Shown here in pieces: positions 14,624 through 21,532 of a stretch of 64,000 nt of DNA. Under the pieces are notes generated by a model. That model saw only the letters and a list, made by a program, of their open reading frames with translations, did not search any database and was not told where the DNA came from. This DNA comes from a virus, in the IMG/VR virus record IMGVR_UViG_3300003322_000128, positions 1 to 64,000 of that record. One strand, given 5' to 3'. Within the stretch, counting starts at the first letter, position 1; every line of letters begins with the position of its first letter. The position numbers and the translations under genes were made by a program.

Positions 14624-15047
14624 GTATACTGATAAGACCGACGTTGATAGCAGTCTTGCCACGACTGTATATTACAATTCTGGCAATGAGACGATGGCCA
14701 TTGAGTTTCACAATGGCGGGTCTGCAATTTACGGCAGCGTGCCCGAGGGATTTTACAAGGGATTTGTAACCCTTGAAAGCATCGGCGGAACGTACAACAG
14801 TTTCGTTAAGAAGACTTTCCCTAATGTAAGTGATGGGACTGTTTACGATGTAAACTATGTTGACGTCAATTCTAAGAAGCCAACTCATCGCTATATGGTG
14901 AAGGGTTATGTACGCCACTTCGGTACATTTACGGCCGGAAGTGATGAAGAGGCACGTCAGCAGTTCCTTGACAGCCTTCATGATGATGGCTATGATGGTG
15001 CCGACCTTGCGGTAACGGAGGTGTACATTCTTGAGTCAGGTTCATAA
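14604..15047 (+). CDS. KTSC-domain protein, 147 aa
   Basis: Residues 12-65 fit the KTSC domain: SSLATTVYYNSGNETMAIEF, GSAIYGSVPEGFY and a SIGGTYNSFVKK segment like the Lys-Thr-Ser-Cys region at the end of lysyl-tRNA synthetases. The remainder (RYMVKGYVRHFGTF, EARQQFLDSL) is a second small domain. GGAGAAAATA precedes the ATG. Role unknown. Confidence 0.75.
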   Translation: MKTATFEYTDKTDVDSSLATTVYYNSGNETMAIEFHNGGSAIYGSVPEGFYKGFVTLESIGGTYNSFVKKTFPNVSDGTVYDVNYVDVNSKKPTHRYMVKGYVRHFGTFTAGSDEEARQQFLDSLHDDGYDGADLAVTEVYILESGS

Positions 15048-15342
15048 TGCTCGGTCTATTGCTGAGCTAACGGAACTGATGAACAACAATGATGAACTTG
15101 TTGTTGATTTCAGTAAGTCAGTTGGTTGTGTTTACTGTACTAGGCTGAAGCCTCATTTTGAAAAGGCAGCCGCGAAGTCTGATAAGACTTTTGTGGTTGT
15201 TGACCTTCTTGAGGTTCCTGATGCCATTAATGCATATGGTATTCAGTCAGTCCCTACTGTTCTGCACTTTAAGGTAGGGGAACAGACTGCTGTTATTACT
15301 GGCCGAACATCCGTCACAATCCTCAGGGAGCTTGGCGAATAA
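15031..15342 (+). CDS. Thioredoxin-like protein, 103 aa
   Basis: The redox motif is GCVYC at residues 32-36 within a VVDFSKSVGCVYCTRLKP strand-loop-helix, and SVPT supplies the cis-proline. The TTG start is supported by GGAGGTG upstream. It probably reduces a phage or host enzyme; the class II ribonucleotide reductase encoded at 50449 needs such a partner. Confidence 0.88.
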   Translation: MSQVHNARSIAELTELMNNNDELVVDFSKSVGCVYCTRLKPHFEKAAAKSDKTFVVVDLLEVPDAINAYGIQSVPTVLHFKVGEQTAVITGRTSVTILRELGE

Positions 15343-15348
15343 TTCGGG

Positions 15349-15372
15349 GCGGGTGTAAAAACCCGCAAGCTT
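15349..15372 (+). promoter_or_regulatory. Stem-loop/AAGCTT intergenic element
   Basis: Arms GCGGGT (15349-15354) and ACCCGC (15361-15366), AAGCTT at 15367-15372, then an AT-rich stretch and AAAGGAG. Confidence 0.85.
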
Positions 15373-15400
15373 TCAATTTTAAAATTTAAAGGAGAATCAG

Positions 15401-15676
15401 ATGCTTAAGGATTTGGACCTTCCTGCTCTTCCTGAGAATATGCGATGGAATTTTCGGCGGGTTGAGCTTGATTATGTACTTCCAGTACTTTCAATTCAAT
15501 ATCTTAAGAAGCCCCGCTTTGGTAAGGCTAGGTGGGAAGACCTTGATTCAGTTGCTCCTAGCAAGTCATTTGCCAATTACTCAACTGAGAATGCTATCCT
15601 TAAGGCAGCAAAGGTTCTCGTTGAACGAAATGGCCTTGACAAGGAATTCTTCAAGTACTTCGGCACCAAGCCCTAG
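15401..15676 (+). CDS. Hypothetical protein, 91 aa (tandem paralogue 1)
   Basis: Begins MLKDLDLPALPENMRW and shares this opening with the next gene (MLSDIDLPKLPHGYRW), so the two arose by tandem duplication. The C-terminus is helical and basic. Function unknown. Confidence 0.72.
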   Translation: MLKDLDLPALPENMRWNFRRVELDYVLPVLSIQYLKKPRFGKARWEDLDSVAPSKSFANYSTENAILKAAKVLVERNGLDKEFFKYFGTKP

Positions 15677-15688
15677 AGTGGAGACAGA

Positions 15689-15958
15689 ATGCTAAGTGAT
15701 ATTGACCTTCCTAAGCTTCCTCATGGATATCGATGGAGGCTGTGCAATAAGTATAATCCAACACTTTATCTTGAAGCCCACGTTGCATTCGGTCTATACA
15801 ATTTTGTAGATTCTGAACTTCTTGACAAGAGTCTTGAAGATGATGATGAAATTCGAAAGAATATTCTGAGTGCGGCAGAAAAGATAAAGTCTGATATGCA
15901 TGGCTTGCTGTATCCGACAAAGAACAAGAAGTATTATAAGTACGAAGGGACTATTTAA
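15689..15958 (+). CDS. Hypothetical protein, 89 aa (tandem paralogue 2)
   Basis: Similar to the preceding protein in its first 20 residues and overall layout; the remainder has diverged. It ends TAATG, sharing an A with the next start. Function unknown. Confidence 0.72.
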   Translation: MLSDIDLPKLPHGYRWRLCNKYNPTLYLEAHVAFGLYNFVDSELLDKSLEDDDEIRKNILSAAEKIKSDMHGLLYPTKNKKYYKYEGTI

Positions 15959-16146
15959 TGGGCAACTATGATTTGGTAATTGCTAAGGCTAAGGCTTTTC
16001 GCGGAGAGACCTATGTGGGTCTTTTGAGAGAGATTGCCGATTTTGCAGAGGCTGTCAGTCACCGGGTGATTCTTGGTATAAATATCGAGGCGAATGCGGA
16101 AGATGATGAGTTTCCTCTGACAGCATATGTGATGTATGAAGATTGA
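15958..16146 (+). CDS. Hypothetical protein, 62 aa
   Basis: The ATG overlaps the previous stop by one base. The sequence is helical at first, then beta-like (VILGINIEA), and acidic at the end. It is the last gene before a terminator. Confidence 0.68.
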   Translation: MGNYDLVIAKAKAFRGETYVGLLREIADFAEAVSHRVILGINIEANAEDDEFPLTAYVMYED

Positions 16147-16153
16147 TACAATT

Positions 16154-16183
16154 GGGCTAGGGAGAAATCCCTGGCCCTTTTTG
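16154..16183 (+). terminator. Intrinsic terminator
   Basis: GGGCTAGGGA (16154-16163) pairs with TCCCTGGCCC (16168-16177) around a GAAA loop, followed by TTTTTGT. Confidence 0.85.
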
Positions 16184-16200
16184 TATTTGAAAGGAAATTA

Positions 16201-16380
16201 ATGAAGACGATTCATTACTACTATGACAAGCTGGGATTTGAGGAAACTCATGAAGGCTCTGCACATAGTTGTATGATGAAGGGATGTGTGCGTGAGCGCA
16301 AGTATTATGCTAGCGTCCCCACAATAGACCCCGGACCGGATGTACCGGACCCGTGGATGTTCAACCGATATGCGGAGTAA
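16201..16380 (+). CDS. Hypothetical protein, 59 aa
   Basis: GAAAGGAAATTA precedes the ATG. The product is Tyr- and Pro-rich (HYYYDKLG; IDPGPDVPDP) with two cysteines. It stops 3 nt before the NADAR gene. Family unknown. Confidence 0.6.
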   Translation: MKTIHYYYDKLGFEETHEGSAHSCMMKGCVRERKYYASVPTIDPGPDVPDPWMFNRYAE

Positions 16381-16383
16381 AAA

Positions 16384-16878
16384 ATGCATGTAGTACCTAG
16401 ATTTGATGGAGAGTACTTTTTCCTCAGCAACTTTTTTGAGGCTCCCACAATTTTTTCTATGAATGGTGAGGAGGTGTCCATGCCTACAGGAGAGCATGCC
16501 TTCCAGGCCGCCAAGTGTCACGCCATGCTTGACACAGCCAAGAGGAGGGAGTATGTTCTTTCGGTAGCCAACGCACCATCACCCGGTAAGGCAAAGTATC
16601 TTGGTCGTTCTGTCAAGATTGACACCCGTAAGTGGGATGATATCAAGGTCGAATGTATGCGAGAGGTTGTCTGGCAAAAGTTTTATCAGCACACTGACCT
16701 TCGCGGGGAACTATGTATGACTGATGATGCAATGCTTGTGGAAGGAAATGACTGGGGCGATACTTTTTGGGGTCGCGTAGGTGGCAAGGGTTATAATAAG
16801 CTCGGTGTCATTTTGATGGAAGTGCGTGGATTCTGGCTTTGGCAGGGTAGGCGCAATCAATTGGAGATGGGTTCATGA
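16384..16878 (+). CDS. NADAR-family (YbiA-like) N-glycosidase, 164 aa
   Basis: All family blocks are present: YFFLSNFFEAP (11-21), GEHAFQAAKC (37-46), the KWDDIKVECM region, LVEGNDWGDTFWG (about 118-130) and GYNKLGVILMEVR. NADAR enzymes cleave N-glycosidic bonds of ADP-ribose-type substrates, including riboflavin intermediates and ADP-ribosylated guanine. In a phage the likely job is reversing host ADP-ribosylation or salvaging NAD derivatives; this is inference, strengthened by the macro domain at 238. Confidence 0.9.
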   Translation: MHVVPRFDGEYFFLSNFFEAPTIFSMNGEEVSMPTGEHAFQAAKCHAMLDTAKRREYVLSVANAPSPGKAKYLGRSVKIDTRKWDDIKVECMREVVWQKFYQHTDLRGELCMTDDAMLVEGNDWGDTFWGRVGGKGYNKLGVILMEVRGFWLWQGRRNQLEMGS

Positions 16879-17069
16879 GTGACTTAAAGTTTTCAAGAGG
16901 GCAATTCGTTCAGCTTGGTGATATTTCAATGATGAGAGGTAGAATCATTGAAGCAAAGCCGGGCAGGAAGAGAAATAAGTACAAGGTAAGAATGATTTAT
17001 CAAACTGGTCCTATTAGAACATACTGGGAAAGTCAATTGAAGTTGTGTAAGGAACAGAGATGGCTTTGA
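16875..17069 (+). CDS. Small basic KOW-like protein, 64 aa
   Basis: Starts as an ATGA overlap on the NADAR stop. FSRGQFVQLGDI and RGRIIEAKPGRKRNKYKV form a basic SH3-like barrel. Probably binds nucleic acid; not shown. Confidence 0.66.
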   Translation: MSDLKFSRGQFVQLGDISMMRGRIIEAKPGRKRNKYKVRMIYQTGPIRTYWESQLKLCKEQRWL

Positions 17070-17185
17070 GGTATCGTAAGGCACAGCGTCTTATTGCATC
17101 CCGCCGTTATTCGCGGCGGGTCCGTAATAGATGGCGTAAGTACGGTTGTTCTTGTAACAACCACAACATGAGAGGTGATAAATGA
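17060..17185 (+). CDS. Arginine-rich peptide, 41 aa
   Basis: The ATG overlaps the previous gene by 10 nt and follows TAAGGAACAGAG. About a third of the residues are Arg or Lys (ASRRYSRRVRNRWRKYG), and it ends in CSCNNHN, a possible metal site. The stop overlaps the next ATG. It could bind RNA or DNA. Confidence 0.58.
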   Translation: MALRYRKAQRLIASRRYSRRVRNRWRKYGCSCNNHNMRGDK

Positions 17186-17349
17186 GTAATCGACAGCCTA
17201 ACTTCAAGAATAATGAATGGGTCGAGTATAATGGTAGGCAAGGACAGATTACAAAGGTCTGGACTACTGACCCTAGGGCACCAAAGTACACTGTTAAGTT
17301 TTCTGATGGGAATCGCATTCTTAGTGAAGGACAGCTAAAGCGAGCATGA
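17182..17349 (+). CDS. Small KOW-like protein, 55 aa
   Basis: The ATG overlaps the previous stop (ATGA). The sequence NNEWVEYNGRQGQITKVW is a KOW/SH3-like opening followed by KYTVKFSDG. A similar plan is seen at 923, 8996 and 16875. Confidence 0.62.
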   Translation: MSNRQPNFKNNEWVEYNGRQGQITKVWTTDPRAPKYTVKFSDGNRILSEGQLKRA

Positions 17350-17534
17350 AGTATAACGTAATTGTACAGACGGATGGAAAGCACGATACATACAAGGTAT
17401 ATTCTCACAGACTTGAGAATTACTGTCTTGTTCTGAATTTCGGCAGGCTTGAGAAATCAAAGGCTCCGGAAGAGATTGCTATTCCTGTTTTTACGTTTGA
17501 TTTGTTCTACACTGAAGATATTGATGAAGCCTAA
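17346..17534 (+). CDS. Hypothetical protein, 62 aa
   Basis: Coupled to the previous gene by ATGA. Mostly beta (YNVIVQTDG; CLVLNFGRL) with an acidic end. Family unknown. Confidence 0.66.
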   Translation: MKYNVIVQTDGKHDTYKVYSHRLENYCLVLNFGRLEKSKAPEEIAIPVFTFDLFYTEDIDEA

Positions 17535-17679
17535 GTACAAAAAGGGCCAGATTGTAACAGGTCCAGGTAACATTTCTGCAACAATTATTAACATTCTGTC
17601 AGATGCGGCGGGATTTAAGTATATCGTAAAGCCAGATGGCAAAAATCCTGTCATCTGGAGAGAGCACGATATCAAATAG
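17524..17679 (+). CDS. Small KOW-like protein, 51 aa
   Basis: The ATG at 17524 overlaps the previous gene by 11 nt. KPKYKKGQIVTGPGNISATI resembles the other short SH3-like proteins. It is the last gene before a promoter. Confidence 0.6.
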   Translation: MKPKYKKGQIVTGPGNISATIINILSDAAGFKYIVKPDGKNPVIWREHDIK

Positions 17680-17686
17680 TTACCAA

Positions 17687-17723
17687 GAGAGGGGTTGACA
17701 GCTCCTCTCAAGCTAGTTAGAAT
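17687..17723 (+). promoter_or_regulatory. Stem-loop/AAGCTA element that is a promoter
   Basis: GAGAGG (17687-17692) and CCTCTC (17704-17709) flank TTGACA (17695-17700). AAGCTA (17710-17715) and TAGAAT (17718-17723) follow, with a 17-bp spacer. A 60-nt leader separates it from the next gene. Confidence 0.82.
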
Positions 17724-17783
17724 AGAAAAAGAATAAAACAACTTATAGCAAAGATATAGAATCAAAGAGAATAGATAATAATT

Positions 17784-17972
17784 ATGACTATTTCGCTAGT
17801 GGTTCTCTTCGGCATCGCCCTTGTGGTGTGTATTCTGAAGGACAATATGGGTAAGCTCCACGCGTTCATCGCTGTGATGTTCGGGCTTTACCTTGGTTCT
17901 ACTGGAGTTGGACCTTCTCTCAAGGAGGGGACTGAGAATTTCCTCCATTGGCTGAGTCAGATTCAATTCTGA
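17784..17972 (+). CDS. Small membrane protein, 62 aa
   Basis: A hydrophobic N-terminus (ISLVVLFGIALVVCIL), then HAFIAVMFGLYLGSTGVGPSL. The layout resembles short membrane proteins of Streptomyces plasmids and phages whose second segment ends in LGSTG. No strong ribosome binding site is seen. Function unknown. Confidence 0.7.
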   Translation: MTISLVVLFGIALVVCILKDNMGKLHAFIAVMFGLYLGSTGVGPSLKEGTENFLHWLSQIQF

Positions 17973-17978
17973 TTTGGC

Positions 17979-18005
17979 GGGGTTTCGTAAAGAGACCCCA
18001 AGCTT
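17979..18005 (+). promoter_or_regulatory. Stem-loop/AAGCTT intergenic element
   Basis: GGGGT (17979-17983) pairs with ACCCC (17995-17999); the loop contains TTCGTAAAG. AAGCTT at 18000-18005, then an AAGGAG. Confidence 0.82.
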
Positions 18006-18027
18006 TGTCTACATAAGGAGAGATATA

Positions 18028-18681
18028 ATGCGCGAGTACCCTAAGATTGATAATCTGTACAAGCGTAATCCTGAGAAGAAGTCAGAGCTTCTTGTCGGTA
18101 CATATACCCGGCCGGAATTTTCTCTGATTGATGCTTGGGATGTTACGGAGAAGGTTGACGGTACAAACGTTCAGCTGAAGTTCCACAGGGTTTTTAACGG
18201 CTCGTTTGATATTAATGGGCGTACCGAGCGCGCGCAGTTTACCATTGGCCAGGAGAATTTTCTTGAGGAGCTTGGTGACAGCATTCGCGGTAAGGTTCTT
18301 CACACCATTAATGCATTCAACCTTGATACGCTGACCATCTATGGTGAGCTATATGGCCCAAGGATTCAGTCTGGTGGGAATTATTCTACTGAGCTTGGAT
18401 TCCGGGCATTTGACATGATGGTGAATGACAAGGTATGGTTGGCACCTGAGGATGTTCGTAAGAACGCCGAGTACTTTGGTGTTGAGCAGGTTCCTAACCT
18501 GGGGACAATGACTACTGAGAGTATCTTTCTGATGGTTGCCGGGGGATTTAAGTCCACCTTTGCAATCAATGAAGATTATGATGCAGAAGGTGTTATTGCA
18601 AAGCCGCCGTGGAATCTGTATGACCAGCGTGGAGAGCGGGTTATGTTTAAGCTCAAGACGTGCGATTTGAAGCATCTGTAA
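18028..18681 (+). CDS. RNA ligase, T4 Rnl2-like, 217 aa
   Basis: Nucleotidyltransferase motif I is EKVDGTN with the adenylated lysine at residue 42. Motif III-like GELYG, IIIa-like FRAFDMMV, motif IV EGVIAKP and motif V FKLKT follow. The length suits a minimal Rnl2-type adenylyltransferase domain. It would seal 3'-OH/5'-phosphate RNA nicks, for example in tRNAs cut by host nucleases. The ATG at 18028 follows AAGGAGAGATATA. Confidence 0.9.
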   Translation: MREYPKIDNLYKRNPEKKSELLVGTYTRPEFSLIDAWDVTEKVDGTNVQLKFHRVFNGSFDINGRTERAQFTIGQENFLEELGDSIRGKVLHTINAFNLDTLTIYGELYGPRIQSGGNYSTELGFRAFDMMVNDKVWLAPEDVRKNAEYFGVEQVPNLGTMTTESIFLMVAGGFKSTFAINEDYDAEGVIAKPPWNLYDQRGERVMFKLKTCDLKHL

Positions 18682-18687
18682 AGATGC

Positions 18688-18713
18688 GGCCAGATGAAAA
18701 TCTGGCCAAGCTT
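18688..18713 (+). promoter_or_regulatory. Stem-loop/AAGCTT intergenic element
   Basis: GGCCAGAT and ATCTGGCC around a GAAA tetraloop (18688-18707), AAGCTT at 18708-18713. Confidence 0.87.
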
Positions 18714-18718
18714 TTTCC

Positions 18719-18731
18719 CCTTTCGTAAAGG
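18719..18731 (+). promoter_or_regulatory. Hairpin sequestering a ribosome binding site
   Basis: CCTTT (18719-18723) pairs with AAAGG (18727-18731) across CGT. The AAAGGA half is the only Shine-Dalgarno sequence for the ATG at 18739, so the hairpin would mask it. Confidence 0.55.
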
Positions 18732-18738
18732 ACATATA

Positions 18739-19506
18739 ATGACAAGAATTCTTATTGGTTCTCAGGCAATGAAGTTCTGGTTTGGGGAGCATTTCCCAAG
18801 AACGCCTAGCGATACAGATTGCTTTTCGGATGAATTTATTCCAAATGTTGAGTCATTCTGGCATCCGAAGCTTTCTGAATATGAATGGAAGTTTGGGATT
18901 GTTGCTTCCATTGAAGAGCTATACACCATCAAAGTTTCCCATGCTTTTTGGTTTCATGGTGACCGCAAGTGGTGGAAGCATATGTACGATGTGAAGTTCC
19001 TTCAGGACAAGGGGTACGACCATCTTGTTCCTGAGCTGTATGATATTCTGTATAGTATTTGGGTTGAGCGTCATGGAAAGAAGAAGGCGTTTCTTAACGT
19101 ACCCGCCGATGAATTTTTCAATCCAAATGTGGACCGGATTTATGAGCATGACAGCATTCATCAGTCTATTGCCTATTATGATGAACCGCTATTCAGCAGA
19201 ATTTTGCGGGACGGGCATGAAGTTATGGTAGATGAATCAAAGTTCTGGTCTCTCTCACAAGAGGATAGGTTCAAGCTTGTCCGTGAAGAGGTGTACGCAA
19301 CGGCTCTAGAACGAATTCTCATCCCCAGCAATTATGTGAAGAGTCCTAGAGGCGCCTACAATTGGGCAATGCGGAAGACAATTACTGACTTCTCAAAGGG
19401 TTGGTTTCCCAAGTTCATCGTGCTACACTGGAATGAGCTGTACCGGCCGGATGTTGATTACTTGAAGATTCATCTGAATAATAAGGATAAGTTGATAACG
19501 CTATGA
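18739..19506 (+). CDS. Nucleotidyltransferase-fold-like protein, 255 aa
   Basis: The N-terminus reads ILIGSQAMKFWF then RTPSDTDCFSD, the GSxxxx...DxD arrangement of minimal nucleotidyltransferases of the polymerase-beta type. The rest is a helical domain typical of phage proteins in this group. It directly follows the RNA ligase, which suggests a joint role in RNA end repair; that is inference and the substrate is unknown. Confidence 0.65.
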   Translation: MTRILIGSQAMKFWFGEHFPRTPSDTDCFSDEFIPNVESFWHPKLSEYEWKFGIVASIEELYTIKVSHAFWFHGDRKWWKHMYDVKFLQDKGYDHLVPELYDILYSIWVERHGKKKAFLNVPADEFFNPNVDRIYEHDSIHQSIAYYDEPLFSRILRDGHEVMVDESKFWSLSQEDRFKLVREEVYATALERILIPSNYVKSPRGAYNWAMRKTITDFSKGWFPKFIVLHWNELYRPDVDYLKIHLNNKDKLITL

Positions 19507-19838
19507 ATGATTTTGTAACTGAATTTGAACAGTATCTTGCCAAGAATTGGGAGTTTAAGTTCAGGTATGGTACCTTCCATGGAACCTTTGGATTTTATCA
19601 GGTTCTTTGGTCCGGTGATGCTATTGAGCTGAATACCCTATATGGTAAGGCTAAGGTTGTTGAGCGTTCTACTGACTATGCAGATGGTCAGGAAGAACGA
19701 ACCATGGTTGTTAAGATTGGTGACCGATTCGTAAAGAAGGTTGGTTACTACGACTCATGGGACAGTTCAGATTGGGATGGCTCTATTACTGAGGTAAAGC
19801 CTGTAGACAGGATTGTCACGGTTTATGAGCCAGTCTGA
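19503..19838 (+). CDS. Repeated family member 1, 111 aa
   Basis: The C-terminal half (VVKIGDRFVKKVGYYDSWDSSDW-DGSITEVKPV) aligns with the ends of the next two proteins, so these three genes form a family. It overlaps the previous gene by ATGA. The domain has alternating beta pattern and conserved Trp and Asp. Function unknown. Confidence 0.75.
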   Translation: MNDFVTEFEQYLAKNWEFKFRYGTFHGTFGFYQVLWSGDAIELNTLYGKAKVVERSTDYADGQEERTMVVKIGDRFVKKVGYYDSWDSSDWDGSITEVKPVDRIVTVYEPV

Positions 19839-19844
19839 TATCCC

Positions 19845-19864
19845 GCCCCGAAAGGGGCAAGCTT
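19845..19864 (+). promoter_or_regulatory. Stem-loop/AAGCTT intergenic element
   Basis: GCCCC/GGGGC with GAAA tetraloop (19845-19858), AAGCTT at 19859-19864. Confidence 0.85.
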
Positions 19865-19881
19865 TCTGATTGGAGAATAAC

Positions 19882-20196
19882 ATGACTAAGTTCAGTGCTG
19901 CTCAGGTTGAGGCGGCTATTGAGGAAGAGTTTGACGGTTATCCCGAAGAATTCTATGGTGAGGTTGGCACGGATGGCTACGAATTGACCATGCTTGATGG
20001 TGCAGTGGCTTATGGTGTTGCCCGTGAAGGTGGTTATGAAGGCGGCGGGGATTACATGGATGTAGTCTTTCGAATTGGACAACAGTTTTTCCGTAAGCAG
20101 GGAACACACAACTCTTGGGATGCTAGCTATTGGGATGGCACTCTCGAAGAGGTTGAGCCTTATCAAGAGACTGTTACAAAGTACCGGGCGGTTTAA
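19882..20196 (+). CDS. Repeated family member 2, 104 aa
   Basis: Carries the same C-terminal module (FRIGQQFFRKQGTHNSWDAS, then EEVEPY). The N-terminus is acidic and different from member 1. TTGGAGAATAAC precedes the ATG. Function unknown. Confidence 0.75.
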   Translation: MTKFSAAQVEAAIEEEFDGYPEEFYGEVGTDGYELTMLDGAVAYGVAREGGYEGGGDYMDVVFRIGQQFFRKQGTHNSWDASYWDGTLEEVEPYQETVTKYRAV

Positions 20197-20495
20197 TGTA
20201 TACTAAGAATCAAATTCAAGATGCAATTCTTGAAGACTATGATGGCGATTGGTCAGAGTTCCTTTACATGGTGAATGACAGTCATGATGAAGAGGCAGAG
20301 CTTCCGTCACTTGGTGTAAAGGCAATTGGTGTTGAAAATGGCGGAGAAAAGTATCTCTGGGAAGTTTTCAAGGTTGGTGACCAGTATTTCCGCATGAACG
20401 GCACTCATGATTCTTATGAGGGTTCTATGTGGGATGGAGAGCTTGAAGAGGTTGAGCCCTTCAAGAAGACTGTGGTAGACTATCGTTCTAAGTGA
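20196..20495 (+). CDS. Repeated family member 3, 99 aa
   Basis: The ATG shares a base with the previous stop. The shared C-terminal module reads FKVGDQYFRMNGTHDSYEGS then EEVEPF. Members 2 and 3 are closer to each other than to member 1, which suggests two successive duplications. Confidence 0.75.
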   Translation: MYTKNQIQDAILEDYDGDWSEFLYMVNDSHDEEAELPSLGVKAIGVENGGEKYLWEVFKVGDQYFRMNGTHDSYEGSMWDGELEEVEPFKKTVVDYRSK

Positions 20496-20502
20496 CGGTG
20501 CT

Positions 20503-20522
20503 GCGGGGCAACCCGCAAGCTT
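20503..20522 (+). promoter_or_regulatory. Stem-loop/AAGCTT intergenic element
   Basis: GCGGG/CCCGC with GCAA tetraloop (20503-20516), AAGCTT at 20517-20522, immediately followed by GGAGG. Confidence 0.85.
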
Positions 20523-20531
20523 GGAGGTATT

Positions 20532-20726
20532 ATGAAGTTCAAGTATAGAATTTGGGTTACAGAGCGTGAGCGCGGTTGGGGTGAATCTTGCTGGACTGAA
20601 GACTTTGATACACCAGAAGAGGCCCAGGAAAGAATTAACAAAATTAATGAACGTAATAAGCCTGGTCCTGTTCCAGATTACTATATTCAGGCAGACAATG
20701 AAATTCGCGCTGTTCGAGTAGCTTGA
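20532..20726 (+). CDS. Hypothetical protein, 64 aa
   Basis: Starts KFKYRIWVTERERGWGESCWTEDFDTPEEAQ, an alpha/beta pattern also seen in the short proteins at 20759, 28344 and 28493 (beta strand, then PEEA/SEKA helix). Ribosome binding site GGAGG. Function unknown. Confidence 0.68.
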   Translation: MKFKYRIWVTERERGWGESCWTEDFDTPEEAQERINKINERNKPGPVPDYYIQADNEIRAVRVA

Positions 20727-20752
20727 CATCTGATATGAAGGGTTGGTAATAT
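20723..20752 (+). promoter_or_regulatory. Promoter for a leaderless gene
   Basis: TTGACA (20723-20728), 18-bp spacer, TAATAT (20747-20752). The ATG begins 6 nt later and has no ribosome binding site. Confidence 0.72.
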
Positions 20753-20758
20753 CTGACC

Positions 20759-20935
20759 ATGAGATATGAAGTTCGAGAAGATGTAGACCGATACAACAAG
20801 CCTACGGGACAGTGGGCTATTTGGGATACACATGAAGGCAAGGCGACAGCCCGGTTTAGTGAAAAGGCCAGGGCTGAAGAGATTGTCGATAAGTACTATG
20901 CCGCACAATTCGCGGCTGAATCTGCTGCGGAGTAA
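20759..20935 (+). CDS. Hypothetical protein, 58 aa
   Basis: Begins MRYEVREDVDRYNKPTGQWAIW; the helix FSEKARAEEIVDKYYAAQ follows. The ATG is at the expected transcription start. It immediately precedes the SsgA-like gene and probably shares its message. Confidence 0.66.
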   Translation: MRYEVREDVDRYNKPTGQWAIWDTHEGKATARFSEKARAEEIVDKYYAAQFAAESAAE

Positions 20936-20937
20936 AC

Positions 20938-21324
20938 GTGTCTGTTGAGTTTAACACCTTTTGTGCTGTTGGGGATAAGGAAATTCCTGCTAAGCTTTTC
21001 TATAGCAGTGATGACCCTGCTGTACTTGAATTCACATTCTATAATACTGGTAAGACCACAACATCCGCCCGGTGGATTTTTGCCCGGGATTTGATTCATG
21101 ATGCATTCAATTCAGAATGCGGAGAATCAGGGATTGGTGATATCAGGGTAGAAGCAGACAATGAATCCGTTTTGTTCTGGATTACCTCAAATGACGGAGA
21201 TGCTTTGGCTACATTTGAGCGGGCGGTCATTGATGAGTTTATGGAATGTGTATATGATGAAGTTCCCGAAGGAGAAGACCACTACGAAATCCCGGATGAA
21301 TTTCCTGAGGAATGGCTAGTGTAA
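20938..21324 (+). CDS. SsgA-like (SALP) protein, 128 aa
   Basis: The sequence follows the SsgA/SsgB plan through its length: a DDPAVLEFTF strand (25-34), the signature RWIFARDLI (45-53), GIGDIRV (65-71), an LFWITSNDGDALATFER strand-helix, and a C-terminal EVPEGEDH like the VPxGxE of SALPs. Host SALPs localise FtsZ and control septation and sporulation in mycelial actinomycetes. A phage copy could modulate host cell division or spore formation; that is inference. The GTG start lies 2 nt after the previous stop. Confidence 0.85.
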   Translation: MSVEFNTFCAVGDKEIPAKLFYSSDDPAVLEFTFYNTGKTTTSARWIFARDLIHDAFNSECGESGIGDIRVEADNESVLFWITSNDGDALATFERAVIDEFMECVYDEVPEGEDHYEIPDEFPEEWLV

Positions 21325-21357
21325 AACTCTTGAGGTACAATAGACTCAGGAGGCAAT

Positions 21358-21510
21358 ATGGAAGGTGAGCTAATTTCCGTGGACCAGGTATGGTTTGGAA
21401 TTCGAGAACCAGAATGGTGGCCGGAAGACGAAGAAGATTTTGAAGAAAGACTTTTTGTGCCAAAAAAGGTGACCTTTCGTAAAGAGCTAAAAATTCGGCG
21501 CAAAAATTAG
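21358..21510 (+). CDS. Acidic then basic hypothetical protein, 50 aa
   Basis: AGGAGG precedes the ATG. The middle is acidic and Trp-rich (EPEWWPEDEEDFEE) and the end is basic (RKELKIRRKN). A CTTTCGTAAAG hairpin is embedded in its 3' coding end, with a second copy just downstream. Function unknown. Confidence 0.6.
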   Translation: MEGELISVDQVWFGIREPEWWPEDEEDFEERLFVPKKVTFRKELKIRRKN

Positions 21511-21532
21511 ACCTTTCGTAAAGGGCCTATTT

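Noticed and set aside
17979-18005. The stem-loop/AAGCTT elements as ordinary intrinsic terminators
   Set aside because: They lack a T tract; true terminators in the window (11060, 16154, 35796, 52408, 60070) all have one.
18735-18740. TATAAT just before the nucleotidyltransferase-like gene
   Set aside because: It overlaps the ATG, so it cannot be the -10 of this gene; no -35 at the right distance.
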